A stretch of 64,000 bases of DNA, taken from positions 207,458-271,457 of the forward strand of contig JBBHKE010003562.1 of the NCBI GenBank assembly GCA_037447655.1, given 5' to 3'. Source of the stretch: Zygnema cylindricum (lineage: Eukaryota > Streptophyta > Zygnematophyceae > Zygnematales > Zygnemataceae). The notes beneath the pieces are model-generated. The model made no database searches and was not told the origin of the DNA. It saw only the letters and a program-made list of their open reading frames with translations. A program made the translations under genes and the position numbers. Shown in pieces: positions 54,770 to 64,000 of this stretch. Numbering within the stretch: the stretch's first letter is position 1; each line of letters begins with the position of its first letter.

Positions 54770-55084
54770 GTGAATAAAATACTGTACAGGAGACAGGGAT
54801 TGATACGGTATTGCAAAACTTGAGGTAGAATAATGATCAGGTAAGCACGGGGTAAGATGAAGAAAGTAATTAAGTACGTACTGTACAGTATGCACTTGTA
54901 GCAGTGTCGTTAAGTACAGTCCGACGTGTACATTGTACCACGAAATTACAATACAGGAACCCAGGACGGACTGCCGTACACAGCAAATGGATTCGGGAGT
55001 CAATCCGAAGGACCGTTTTTTGGATAAAGTAAACGGATGTTCCCTTCCTTGGCATCGCTTTTTGTCTTGTTCTTAGGAAGGTTT

Positions 55085-55385
55085 TAAAATCCTAATGTGA
55101 CATTCAAACCGTACGCGTAAAAAACTTTGACGAGCGGCTTGACAAGCATTACATTCAGATTGTAATCTTGAAAACATTCGACGATCGAGATTCTACGCTT
55201 GAAAATCTTTGACGACGGATGAAACAAAGGTTACATTCAGATTTTAAGGTTGAAAAGCTTTGACTGCCGGTCGTACCGGTCGTACGTTTAGATCGTACGT
55301 TTGAATATCTTTGACTAGCGCGCGTACAAATCTTACATTCAGATAGTACGCTTAGAAAAATCTTTGATTTTTTTCAACGTCTGAC
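55085..55385 (+). promoter_or_regulatory. TTTGAC repeat array upstream of secreted-protein gene 2
   Basis: A shorter version of the array before gene 1: TTTGAC cores at about 55120, 55206, 55257 and 55307, plus a TTCGAC variant at 55172. The last 130 bp are almost identical to gene 1's array, including the CGTACCGGTCGTACG block. Two or three middle units are missing compared with gene 1. Confidence 0.5.
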
Positions 55386-55663
55386 ATACGCGAAGTTAGT
55401 ACACTGGCACGACCTCCTTCGTGGGAAATAGGCCAAATTACGCTACATAAACACTAGTTTCAAATGACCCACTTCCGGCCCGACGGGGAGAAGTCCTTCG
55501 GTGCCGTACAAACTCCACCAGATTCTTGTAGCGGCGATTGGCGGCGGCCGTACACTTTTGGCAAATTCCCATGCCGCGTCAATTCAGATCTTTTTCCCAG
55601 ACCAGAGCCACGCTTCTCCTAAAAGTCTGCTCCCAAAAACCGGAGACCACTCCGACGACGACA

Positions 55664-55672
55664 CTATATATG
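55664..55672 (+). promoter_or_regulatory. TATA box of secreted-protein gene 2
   Basis: CTATATATG at the same 132-bp distance from the ATG as in copy 1, with a nearly identical CT-rich leader. Confidence 0.7.
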
Positions 55673-55803
55673 AACAGTTTCCATCTTCGACATCAAACCA
55701 GGCTGCCCCTCTTCCTTCCACTTCCGCTCTCGCACTCTTTCCCGTTATCAACTCGTTTTCTCCTTCCCCTATTCTCTCTATTTCCTTTCTCTCTCGCTCT
55801 CAG

Positions 55804-56268
55804 ATGGCGAATTCTCTCGCTTCCGCACTTCTCTTGGTCGTTGCAGCGGCTATGGTTTGCCACGTGGCAGCCGATTCCCTTCCGAAAAACATATCCAAAG
55901 CAGCCTACTCCGTAAGCGATCCTCCGACGCTTTTCGAAAAAAATTATGTCCCTCTGACTGGACTTAAACCCGTAGCGCTGAATTCCACCTCTCCTAAGGG
56001 AGTCAGTCCTAAGGGATATTGCGGGTGGACCACCACCCAAACATTATATTTCCCCGGCGGATATACCTACCAGGGAATTCTGAACAATCGATTTTTACCC
56101 AATTCTTACGTCCATTACTTCCAGGTCCTTATCCGTCAAAACAGTTACTATTCGGCTTCTGGAATTTGGTGGTATGTCGACCGATCCAATTATAATTGCT
56201 ATCTCGCGGCCAGTTATGTCACTTATTCCGCATCTCGGATCTCATCCCAAGTCTATCTCTGCTGCTAA
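55804..56268 (+). CDS. Small secreted protein, unknown family (copy 2, 154 aa)
   Basis: Paralogue of the gene at 50238-50702, same length. I find four substitutions (I13V in the signal peptide, then F43L, A52T and A74G). All cysteines, both glycosylation sequons and the C-terminal CC are kept. The frame stays open upstream to 55501, but that extension crosses the TATA box and the matching position in copy 1 has a stop, so ATG 55804 is the start. Downstream sequence is also duplicated but has diverged more than the coding part, which suggests the protein is maintained or the copy is young. Confidence 0.82.
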   Translation: MANSLASALLLVVAAAMVCHVAADSLPKNISKAAYSVSDPPTLFEKNYVPLTGLKPVALNSTSPKGVSPKGYCGWTTTQTLYFPGGYTYQGILNNRFLPNSYVHYFQVLIRQNSYYSASGIWWYVDRSNYNCYLAASYVTYSASRISSQVYLCC

Positions 56269-59200
56269 TTTGGCGACACGCGGCAGTCTGGGGTCAACGA
56301 TTGACCACGTGCAACTAAAGGATTGAGCCAGTGGAGCATGGCAGTCCAAGGTTTTACTGTTTCTGCAACTGAATTTGGCATTTTTTATTTCGGTTAGTTT
56401 GTGTTGTTGATCGGTTGACATTTGGTAGACGTACTGCAGTACAAGTCGGCAGGATCAATTTTTTTTTTGAAATTATTTTTGAAAAAATATATAGTTTATT
56501 AGCCAAACTAGAAATGGTGAATGAGAGTTGCAAGTCAGGCTGCTTTATTTCCTTATCTCCCTTCAAATAAAAAGTTGATGATTCGGGATCCTGGAGCTGG
56601 TAGTAAAAGGTTTTTCGCTTTTCGAGGGGAAATTTTTGGGTTTTTATAAGTTATAGCTGATGTTAGCGTGGGTGTATTTTGAGAACTATAAATATATTAT
56701 TTGCTAATTTTTTGTGGTTTTCTTGTCAGATTTTTACTTTTGTCATCTTTCTTGGTTTATTTGGGATAGGTTGATTTCCACGTTGTTTTCGCTAATCTGA
56801 AAAAATAATATCAATCAGTCGGTGGAATTCGAATTTCGGATGCTTTTGATGGAAATTGGGAAAGTCAATTTTTTTACTTCAGTTTTGAAAATTGTGCCTT
56901 GTTTTTCACATTCACTTTTGATTCGTTACTCTCAAGGAGGTCCCACCTTTCGAAAAAGATACAATCACAATAGTTGCCTGAAACATGCATTTTTTTTTTT
57001 TTATATACATTCTGAAATCTCAAGCAATTAGAGATACCAAATGTTGTATATATAAAATAAGGCAGAAATGAGTTTTCTATTTCCTTTTTCCTCGTTTACC
57101 TTCGATGAATAGCAAAGTAAATTTTAAAAGGAAAATGAATTGTGTCCGGTGGTGTTTGTCTTTCCTTTAAAGTAAAAATCACTTGTTTGTGAATTTTCAG
57201 CAAATGACCATTTTTTTAACCTTTTTTGTAAACATGCTATTCAGACTCTTAGATCTTCAAATACGAAAGATACAAGTGGAAAATCGAACAAATATTTAGC
57301 TTGATTATTTTGACAGCAATCAAGAATCTAAAAGCCCACGTAGGAACATTTGTTCATCGTTTGAAAAATTTCCTTTTTAAGAATGTTTACTTTTTCTCTC
57401 GTGAAAATAATTGCGTGTTTTAAACGAAATAAGAGCATGTTTCACCGCAAAAAAAAAGTGTCCGCAGGAAATAATTGTACTCGAAAACAAATCGTCACGA
57501 CACAAAGATTCCCATCTCTATCGCTGAAAATTCCTAATTAAGAATACAAAATAACGTAGTTGTGATTTTCTTCATAAATAACAGTTTTTTCACTGATTTT
57601 TCTAACATAGGTTGAATAAGGTTGAAAGTTTTCTTGTCGTTGGAAAAAACAGACAAAAACTAAAATAAAAAAAACCACACCATCGACAACTTTATGTCGT
57701 TATAAATACAGAAATCGGTTCCTACTTTTCATCCGGTCATCTCCAAGAAAAGTAATTTTAAAAACTGTTAGCAATGAAATTGAATGAATGACAAATGGAT
57801 TTAGACATTTGTTTTTTACCAATTTTCAATCTTTGATATCTTTATTGCCATACTTTAAACGCTTTCTTGCTGCCTACCTTTATACATTTGTTGTGTACAT
57901 TCAGTGTTATTTTTGTACCTTTTGTAGGCTAGACTACTTTAAAAAATCGATCCTTCGATACATCAATTCCGTTAGCATAGACAAAACATGACCTTTATCG
58001 TGTATTCTCACAGGATTGCGCATGATAGCATTTATACTAAGTGAACTTCTAAAAATATATGCTTGACCTTCTGTGTGTACAACTTTATTTGACAGTGGGT
58101 TTCGAAGGATTGAGTAATGTAATAATCCTTTCTATCTGGTCGGATCCTATTTTGAGGATAATTTAAACGATAACATTTATTTTCTTTGCTATTCGCATCA
58201 TCTTAGCAAACGAGTTGTGCAACGCAACTTTTTGACTTTCATGATTAGGAATCACGTTGGAATCCTTTTCCTAAGGTTAACTTGAAATTTTTTCTAGCAC
58301 AAGCGTACAATACGTGTCTCATTGAACCACTTACACATAATACACTTTATTGATTTACTTTGGTCTACGTCATTTAGTTTGACATACCAAAAAAGTAACA
58401 TTTGAAGTTTTGCAGCCTATAGAAGGCATAAAAGGAACTATTTAGTGCATTAAATGTCAAAACGTCATTCGCAACGAAGACGTTTAAAGCACGATCATGA
58501 TATTAATGACCTTAAATTGGGGAAAAATAAGGTGTATAACTTAGGATTTGATCAAAAAGAATGGATTTTTTTATGTAACTCAATCCATTCCACCAATTGC
58601 CGTTGTCGAATTGTTTTCAAATAATGTATATACACATCGACTATAGTAGGAATATATGGTCATGCGTATCACAACTGTTCAAAAACTCTAAATGTTAAAG
58701 GGTTAACTTGTGTGAGAATGCCGAATAAAATTGATTTTTGGTCTATCCAGTCTAAATTGATTTACTTAAACAATGGTGTTTAAAACTGTCCAACCTACGG
58801 AAGGTGCAAATAGAACTAGTTGTAGAAAAATGTTGAAATTTAAGTAGAGACAAGGGCATTTAAAATACACCAACAAAACATCAAACGATTAAAAAATGGT
58901 GAAATTTAAGATGCCGAAACTACGATTTGTTTAGAAAGAACAGAAAAATACTTCGCTCAACCCATTTCACGAATCCGTATCAAGGATTCGTCGTCAAGTA
59001 AAGTTGATGTCTATAAAATGTGGCAAGAATTTATGGTCAAATGTATGTTTCTAGGTGTTCAAGCACTAAAGAAGCCAACAGGTGCACTCGTATAAAGACA
59101 CCATATAAAAGCGATGTCGGTGTACACTATCTGAATTGATGTATAAGAAAAATCGTATTAAACCTCTCCGGCCTAGAGAATGCACAAAAACAAGTAGTTG

Positions 59201-59796
59201 CATACATCTAATGTTAAAGGTAGATACTAATTAACAAGACCAAGATATCAAAGGTTATAAATTGGTGAAAAAAAATGTGTCCAAACCCATATTTCAATCA
59301 TTTGAGTTCTTCAATTTCTCTTTTTTATATTGTTTTTTCTTGAGATCACCCAATAATTTCTAGCAACCTATTTTTGTATGCGTAACTTGCCGGTGTTGCT
59401 GATTTAATTCTTGATTGTGCATGTCTTTTCCTAGCATTATGTGTAACTAGAAATATGAGAATCATAATTTCGTGAGGTTCCGTATTCAACGCATGTTAAA
59501 AAATTCAATGTAAACTTATTGTTCATTGAAAAAGTCAAAGCTACTAGTTTGTCGTTCCAACCTCGAGATTTTCGGATATAGAGATGGGAATTTGTGTCCA
59601 AAAGAAGTTTTTTCAAGTACAATTATTTTCTTCAGATAGTTATTAACATTGGAAACACATTTTCTTGTGCTGATATTTTGTTTGATTAGTCATTTTGAGA
59701 AAAAAGAAAGACATTGCATGACGCAAATCATTTTTCTTTGGAAATTTAGCTTGCAACGCACTATATTAAAACGAGAGAAAAGGCAAAAGGGCATTC
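56269..59796. other. 3' flank of gene 2 and spacer modules
   Basis: Counterpart of 50703-53870, with extra 340-380-bp sub-repeats (GGTCTA words at 58363, 58739 and a variant at 59121). No gene is recognised. Shared sequence with unit 1 ends at about 59796 (AAAGGGCATTCTTTCC), where the Copia fragment begins. Confidence 0.5.
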
Positions 59797-62050
59797 TTTC
59801 CTCAGCAAAAACAGGTGGTAGAAAAATAAGATTGCAACATATAATTATAAGGGAAAAGTATGAATAATTATTGCAATGATTTAGGAGTATTATTTGGAGA
59901 ACTAGAGAGTAGAGGCAACTCGTGGTTTGAGAAACAAAGGGTAAACACATTAATGATGAAACTACCAGAAGAGTATGAGAATATCATAAACCGATTACAA
60001 GATATAGGCGATAGCAATTGGAACTAGGATGATACAGTGGGAATGATTTTAGTGAAAAAGAGCACCATAGAACTTAGGAGAGGGAGTCAAAGTGTCCAAG
60101 CATTGTTTGCGGGATCTGAATGGCGTAAGGTAGATGAGGAGAAAGGAAAAGATCCCTATCAAAACTTTGGAGAAAGAAGACAAGGAGGTGGTAGGTTTGA
60201 TCGATAAGGAAGAGGAACTCCTCGAAGAGGACTATGTCACTTCTGCAAAAAACCGGGACACTATATGGCAGATTGTATCAAACTTGCAGATCTGTGACAG
60301 AAAGATGGACAAGGAACATCAATGGATGGAGGAAACAAAAAGGCTTTTTTGACTCAAGTTCATGGTGAGGAAGAGGTTAAAGCAACCAAACCGGAAAAAG
60401 AGCTAGACGAGCTTCTTCTTCTTAATCGAAAAGCCACTGAGAAGCATGTCGACATTCTATGGAGACAGAAGTGTGCTTTCAGAGGTAAGAGGGACCCACC
60501 AGAGGATGGGTGGATCATATACTCACGGGCCTCAATGCATATGTGCAAAGATAAGAGGTGGTTCACCAAATTGAGAAAGATCCCAACAATTTAGATAGAG
60601 TACGGAGATGGTAGAGTAGAAACCACAAGTCTTGTTGGAACTGTTGACTTGAAGGTACTAGTTCATGGAAAGGCCTCAATTGTAACACTCTTATATGTTC
60701 TTTTACATTCCACGGCTTAGTAAGAACCTAGTCTCTACAGTTGTCCTAGATGAAAATAAGTTTGAAACACGAACTAAGAAAGGAATCTTCACAGCAAGCT
60801 TATATAATGAGGTATATTTCATAGCTGAGAAGGGTAGTCAAAGAATGTTCAATAATTTATTTTGCAATGAAAAGAGTGTTATTCATTCGTGTGCAAGTGA
60901 CATGATGCTTTGGCACAAAAGGTTGGGGCATGTGCATCTAGATAGATTAAAAAAAATGAAGAAAAAGGGAATAATGGATGGCATTACTTTTGATGATGAT
61001 GAGACCTCGGATGATTGTAGTGAAGGTGCCCAAGGGAAGATTCATAGACTTCCATTTCCAAAGGCAACCACATTTAGAAGAGAGAAAGTATTAGATCTTA
61101 TTCACACAGATGTTTGGGGACCTGCTAGGTATGTTTCAAATGTGGGGAAGAGATGGGTGTAAACCATCATAGATGATTCGTCTAGATACACTAATGTATA
61201 CTTTCTCAAATAGAAGTTAGAGGTATTGAGATTTTTCAAAGAGTATAAAGTATGGAGTGAAAAACTACATGAAACCTCAATAAAATAGATAAAAAGTGAT
61301 AATGGGAAGGAATACACCTCAAGGGAATTTGAAGAATTTCTTAAAGAATAAGAAATTAATCATGAGAAATTTGTTCTTTGTAATCCGAAACAAAATGGAG
61401 TAGCACAAAAGAGTGAATCGAACTTTAGGAGATATGTCTAGAAGTATGTTAAATGATAAGAGGATAGGGTTGTAGTTTTGGGTCGAGTCTATGAACTATG
61501 CTAATCTCATCAATAATAGAGTCCTAACTTCAGCAAATAAAGAGGAAACTATGTATGAGAGGTGGATAGGAAAAAATCCAGATTTGTCTACTTTGAGAGT
61601 GTTCGAAAGTCAACTCTACAGTTTGGATTCCGATAAAACAAAATGGAAGTTAGAGGGAAGAGGTAAACCTGGATATCTTCTAGGATATGCTGAGAGCACA
61701 AAAGGATACCAGGTTTATGATTTCAAAAAAAAAGATCTAATGTTGGTAAAACACATACTGGTGATGAATGAAAGAAAGTCTATTGATCCATTCAAATATC
61801 ATAAAGAAGTCAATATCAGATTTGAACCAGATCATTTTTCTGACTTTGACTTTGAGAATGAAGAGAAGGAACATGGAGAAAAGGGAAAATCTGCATATCT
61901 ACCAAATGAGAAGGAGGAAACGACAACATCCAAGGTAACGCCACAAAACAGAGTGGAAGTCGATGAGGAACTTTATGAGATATCGGAATTGGAAGATAGC
62001 GGAGCTGCGATAGATATGAATCTAGTTAGATTACCGGTAGCTTAGTGGTA
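59797..62050 (+). pseudogene. Copia gag-protease-integrase relic
   Basis: Plus-strand remains of a Copia: gag (NDLGVLFGELESRG, MMKLPEEYENII), a CCHC knuckle CHFCKKPGHYMADC at 60235-60276, and a protease whose DSGAS motif has become YSRAS near 60520, losing the catalytic aspartate. Then follow the GAG-pre-integrase region (MLWHKRLGHVHLDRL), the integrase core (LIHTDVWGP, IKSDNGKEYTS, with many stops) and the integrase C-terminus (61491-62045, GYLLGYAESTKGYQVYD). Reverse transcriptase and LTRs are absent. Gag is related to that of the deleted Copia at 26708-31001, so it derives from that family's coding-competent branch. Confidence 0.8.
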
Positions 62051-62391
62051 GCTCAGTGGTAGCTTGGTAGATTAGTAATAGCTTGGCGATTTCACGTACC
62101 TCTCAGGTACACTGGTTTTATCGGTACAACACAAGTATAACATTTAGGACTTAGAACACAAAATGTATCCAGACTTCCAAGTAGTAAACTGCAGACAATT
62201 TTTGGGATTTTTTCGAGTATTACATCTTCAGTATTTTCGAGTCAATTGTGTTGAAACTTTGGGAGTTGTTAGTGTTTATGCTACTCTATAATCTGATAGA
62301 GTTTTGTGAGGTTTGGAAGCTTGTATAAGATTTGGTGAGAAAATTAAAACAAAAGTTTGATAGGATTCTTCATAGCTTCTGAGAGTGTATC
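62051..62391. other. Possible Copia leader or LTR remnant
   Basis: Begins with short GGTAGCT(T/C)AGT repeats (62035-62075). The rest is AT-rich and leads directly to a gag ATG at 62392. It may be a truncated LTR and leader, but no second copy in the window allows proof. Confidence 0.35.
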
Positions 62392-62982
62392 ATGTCTACT
62401 TCTACTACTACTGCTGCTCCTCCACTTGCACCGGTGGTCGTAAAACAACAGGTTATGGGCCTGTCATCGAGAATTCCTATCTTTTCTGTGGAAAAGTATG
62501 TTTACTGGGCGGATATGGTGGAGACACACTTTGACAATGTCAATCTTTTAGACATATTGGATGGTTCGCTAGATGAATCTGATTTGTCATGGTCTAAAAA
62601 AAAATCGCAAGCTTGCTCTATTCTGAAATTTTGTATTTTTGAGGACTTAGCTATGTCTCGGATAAAAATGAAAAAAACAATTGATATTTAGAAATCTTTT
62701 AAAATTGATTATAAAATAGCTTATGTCCAAGAAGAACTCCTATTGGCTAGAAAAATTTGGGATTATAAATACACTAGCGGTACAATGGTTGAATATTCTA
62801 ACAAGTTCCGCATCCTTGTAGATGCACATGCTTGCGCAGGTGGGTTGTTTCCTCAGTTTCAACAGGCAGCATTGCTCATGCTGGGTCTCCCTCGTAGTAT
62901 GAAAGGAGCACTTGATATGCTCCCTCGTAGTATGAAAGGAGCACTTGATATGCTCAAACAGAAAGATAAAGCTAGGTGGAAA
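62392..62982 (+). pseudogene. Second Copia gag fragment
   Basis: Starts MSTSTTTAAPPLAP, then IPIFSVEKYVYWADMVETHF, typical of the N-terminal Gag region of Copia elements (an aromatic-W segment followed by helices). A TAG stops the frame at 62689-62691 and a second frame continues (MARKIWDYKYTSGTMVEYSN from 62743). A 33-bp tandem duplication (62887-62952) repeats LPRSMKGALDM. At 62983 it meets a fragment of the segmental-duplication spacer, so it was inserted into that unit. Confidence 0.65.
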
Positions 62983-63240
62983 TTTTACCGGGTCATCACG
63001 GGGAAAAATAATTTTTAAAAGGGTAAGCGATGAAGGTGAATGAATGACAAATGAATTTAGACAAAAAAAAAATTACCGATACTTTAAACGCCTTTCTTGC
63101 TACCTGCCTTTATATATTTGATGTTTTTTTTATTTGTATTATTAGGGTTTTTTAGGGTTTTTTGGACATCTATGAACATTATTTGTAGGTTTCACAACTT
63201 CTCACTAGCCAACTATGACAAAACTATTTTAACCGAAATC

Positions 63241-63842
63241 ATCTCGTGTTTCGGAAGAATAGACAAACTAGAAAGCCTTTATGGTGGTTCCTTGTTTCTT
63301 TTAATTCTAATTCTTTTGAAATTTTCATATTTTTGTATCGAAGTTTGGGTGTTCTGATACTCCAAATTCAGATTCTAGGCAAACACACAAACGAAAAAAA
63401 AACTGGCAAAGGGTGGAAGCTCCGCAAGCGCCTTCTAACAACTGTAATTATTATTAGTTTTGCTCCAACTATACAAGATTTAACATGTGAACAGGCAACA
63501 AGGGCCGTACAGGATCTACATGACATTTGGTACTAATGCGTCGCTACTTTTTTCGTCGATAAAAACACCAAGTATATAAAAAGGCAAAATGGTTGGCCCA
63601 GAAAAAATACACACAAAAACCACTAAAAAAAAAATTCATAAGATCAAAATTAGATTAAAAAAAGAAATAACAATAAGCTGAGCTACAAGTTAACCATAAG
63701 AATTAAACTTCAAACAAAAAAAGCTTTCAACACAAATCATTTGAATTAAAAGTGCTGTCCAAAAAAAAAAATATCCTATCAGAATAAACCAAAATAATAC
63801 CGGTAAAGAGAAAACAACAAAATTAATAAAGCGAACGACTAC
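63241..63842. other. Unassigned AT-rich stretch
   Basis: A-rich sequence with several poly-A tracts (63606-63770) and small frames without recognisable domains. It could be the intron following the putative exon at 63843-64000. Confidence 0.35.
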
Positions 63843-64000
63843 ATTGAAACCGGAGGAATAACATTGTCGCAGAGCCTGGAAGGCGGCAGTGACAGGAATT
63901 CGTTCCCAGCTCTCTTCTTCATCGAATGCGTGTAGAAGAATCGAAGAACCTCTTTTGACGGACATTACTTCGTCTTTAGTCTCCAAAAGAACCTGGCTGG
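63843..64000 (-). CDS. Possible exon of a host gene, partial at window edge
   Basis: On the minus strand from the window edge, one frame stays open with balanced composition (VMSVKRGSSILLHAFDEEES, then RIPVTAAFQALRQCYSSGFN). It meets a possible splice donor (AT|GTAGTC) at 63842-63841. Beyond it the frame becomes hydrophobic and T-rich, as intron sequence would. I recognise no family. The gene would continue to the right of the window. Support is only composition and the donor, so this is tentative. Confidence 0.3.

Larger units (their letters stand above)
46070..63240. repeat. Tandem segmental duplication containing the secreted-protein genes
   Basis: Blocks recur in the same order about 5.6-6.4 kb apart. 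The spacer module starting GAATACCGAATAAAAGTGAT or a close variant is at about 46075, 52485 and 58715. The promoter and gene blocks are at 48880-50760 and 54770-56330. Downstream flank is at 50760-52480 and 56330-58030, with a third fragment at 62983-63240 (TTTTACCGGGTCATCAC, also at 52185). The first unit lacks a gene, and the last is broken by Copia fragments. Within units, 340-380-bp sub-repeats (TTGGTCTACACAATCTAAAT) occur. Confidence 0.8.

Noticed and set aside
55501-55803. 101-codon N-terminal extension of secreted-protein gene 2
   Set aside because: It runs through the TATA box and CT-rich leader, has no ATG start, and the matching frame in gene 1 is closed by a TAG.
1-64000. CRISPR arrays, prokaryotic operons, ribosome binding sites, rRNA genes
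   Set aside because: None seen. All element types and promoter features are eukaryotic.

Overview
The window looks like a transposon-rich intergenic region of a streptophyte nuclear genome, meaning a green plant or charophyte alga. It holds nested Ty1/Copia, Ty3/Gypsy and hAT elements, plant-style G-boxes and TATA boxes, long AT-rich spacers, and very little host coding sequence. I cannot name the species. No CRISPR array, rRNA gene, operon or other prokaryotic feature was seen.

Layout. 1-8794: a 5'-truncated Copia copy lies against a decayed chromodomain Gypsy element. 8795-21158: a second Gypsy lies on the minus strand. In minus-strand order it carries gag, protease, a C5-DNA cytosine methyltransferase (DNMT), reverse transcriptase, RNase H and integrase. 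It is cut in RNase H by a full-length, apparently intact Copia (10214-15693, target-site duplication ATTCC), and in the DNMT by a solo LTR (17448-18658). 21159-25288: more LTRs of the same family as that solo LTR, and a small hAT derivative. 25322-42690: a nest. An old hAT contains (a) an internally deleted Copia (26708-31001, duplication GTTAC) whose primer site matches the anticodon arm of initiator tRNA-Met, and (b) a younger hAT (32251-42638, 8-bp duplication CAAAATAG). The younger hAT itself contains a 6.1-kb element (35368-41475) with an intact 903-aa Gag-protease reading frame. 43424-45210: an AAT-rich 61-bp satellite next to a 10-N assembly gap. 46070-63240: a tandem segmental duplication with two near-identical single-exon genes for a 154-aa secreted, cysteine-containing protein. 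A Copia gag-pol relic and a second Copia gag fragment have broken into its distal unit.

How it fits together. Nearly all coding sequence belongs to mobile elements at different stages of decay. The youngest is the full-length Copia: open 1331-aa Gag-Pol, LTRs about 99% alike apart from one rearranged patch, and a perfect heat-shock element in each LTR. The biologically most striking element is the methyltransferase-bearing Gypsy. It resembles in principle the retrotransposon-borne DNMTs reported from charophytes and dinoflagellates. Here it is a fossil with frameshifts and insertions, but its motif order is readable. The only likely host genes are the duplicated secreted-protein pair, preceded by arrays of TTTGAC repeats, and possibly an exon at the right edge.
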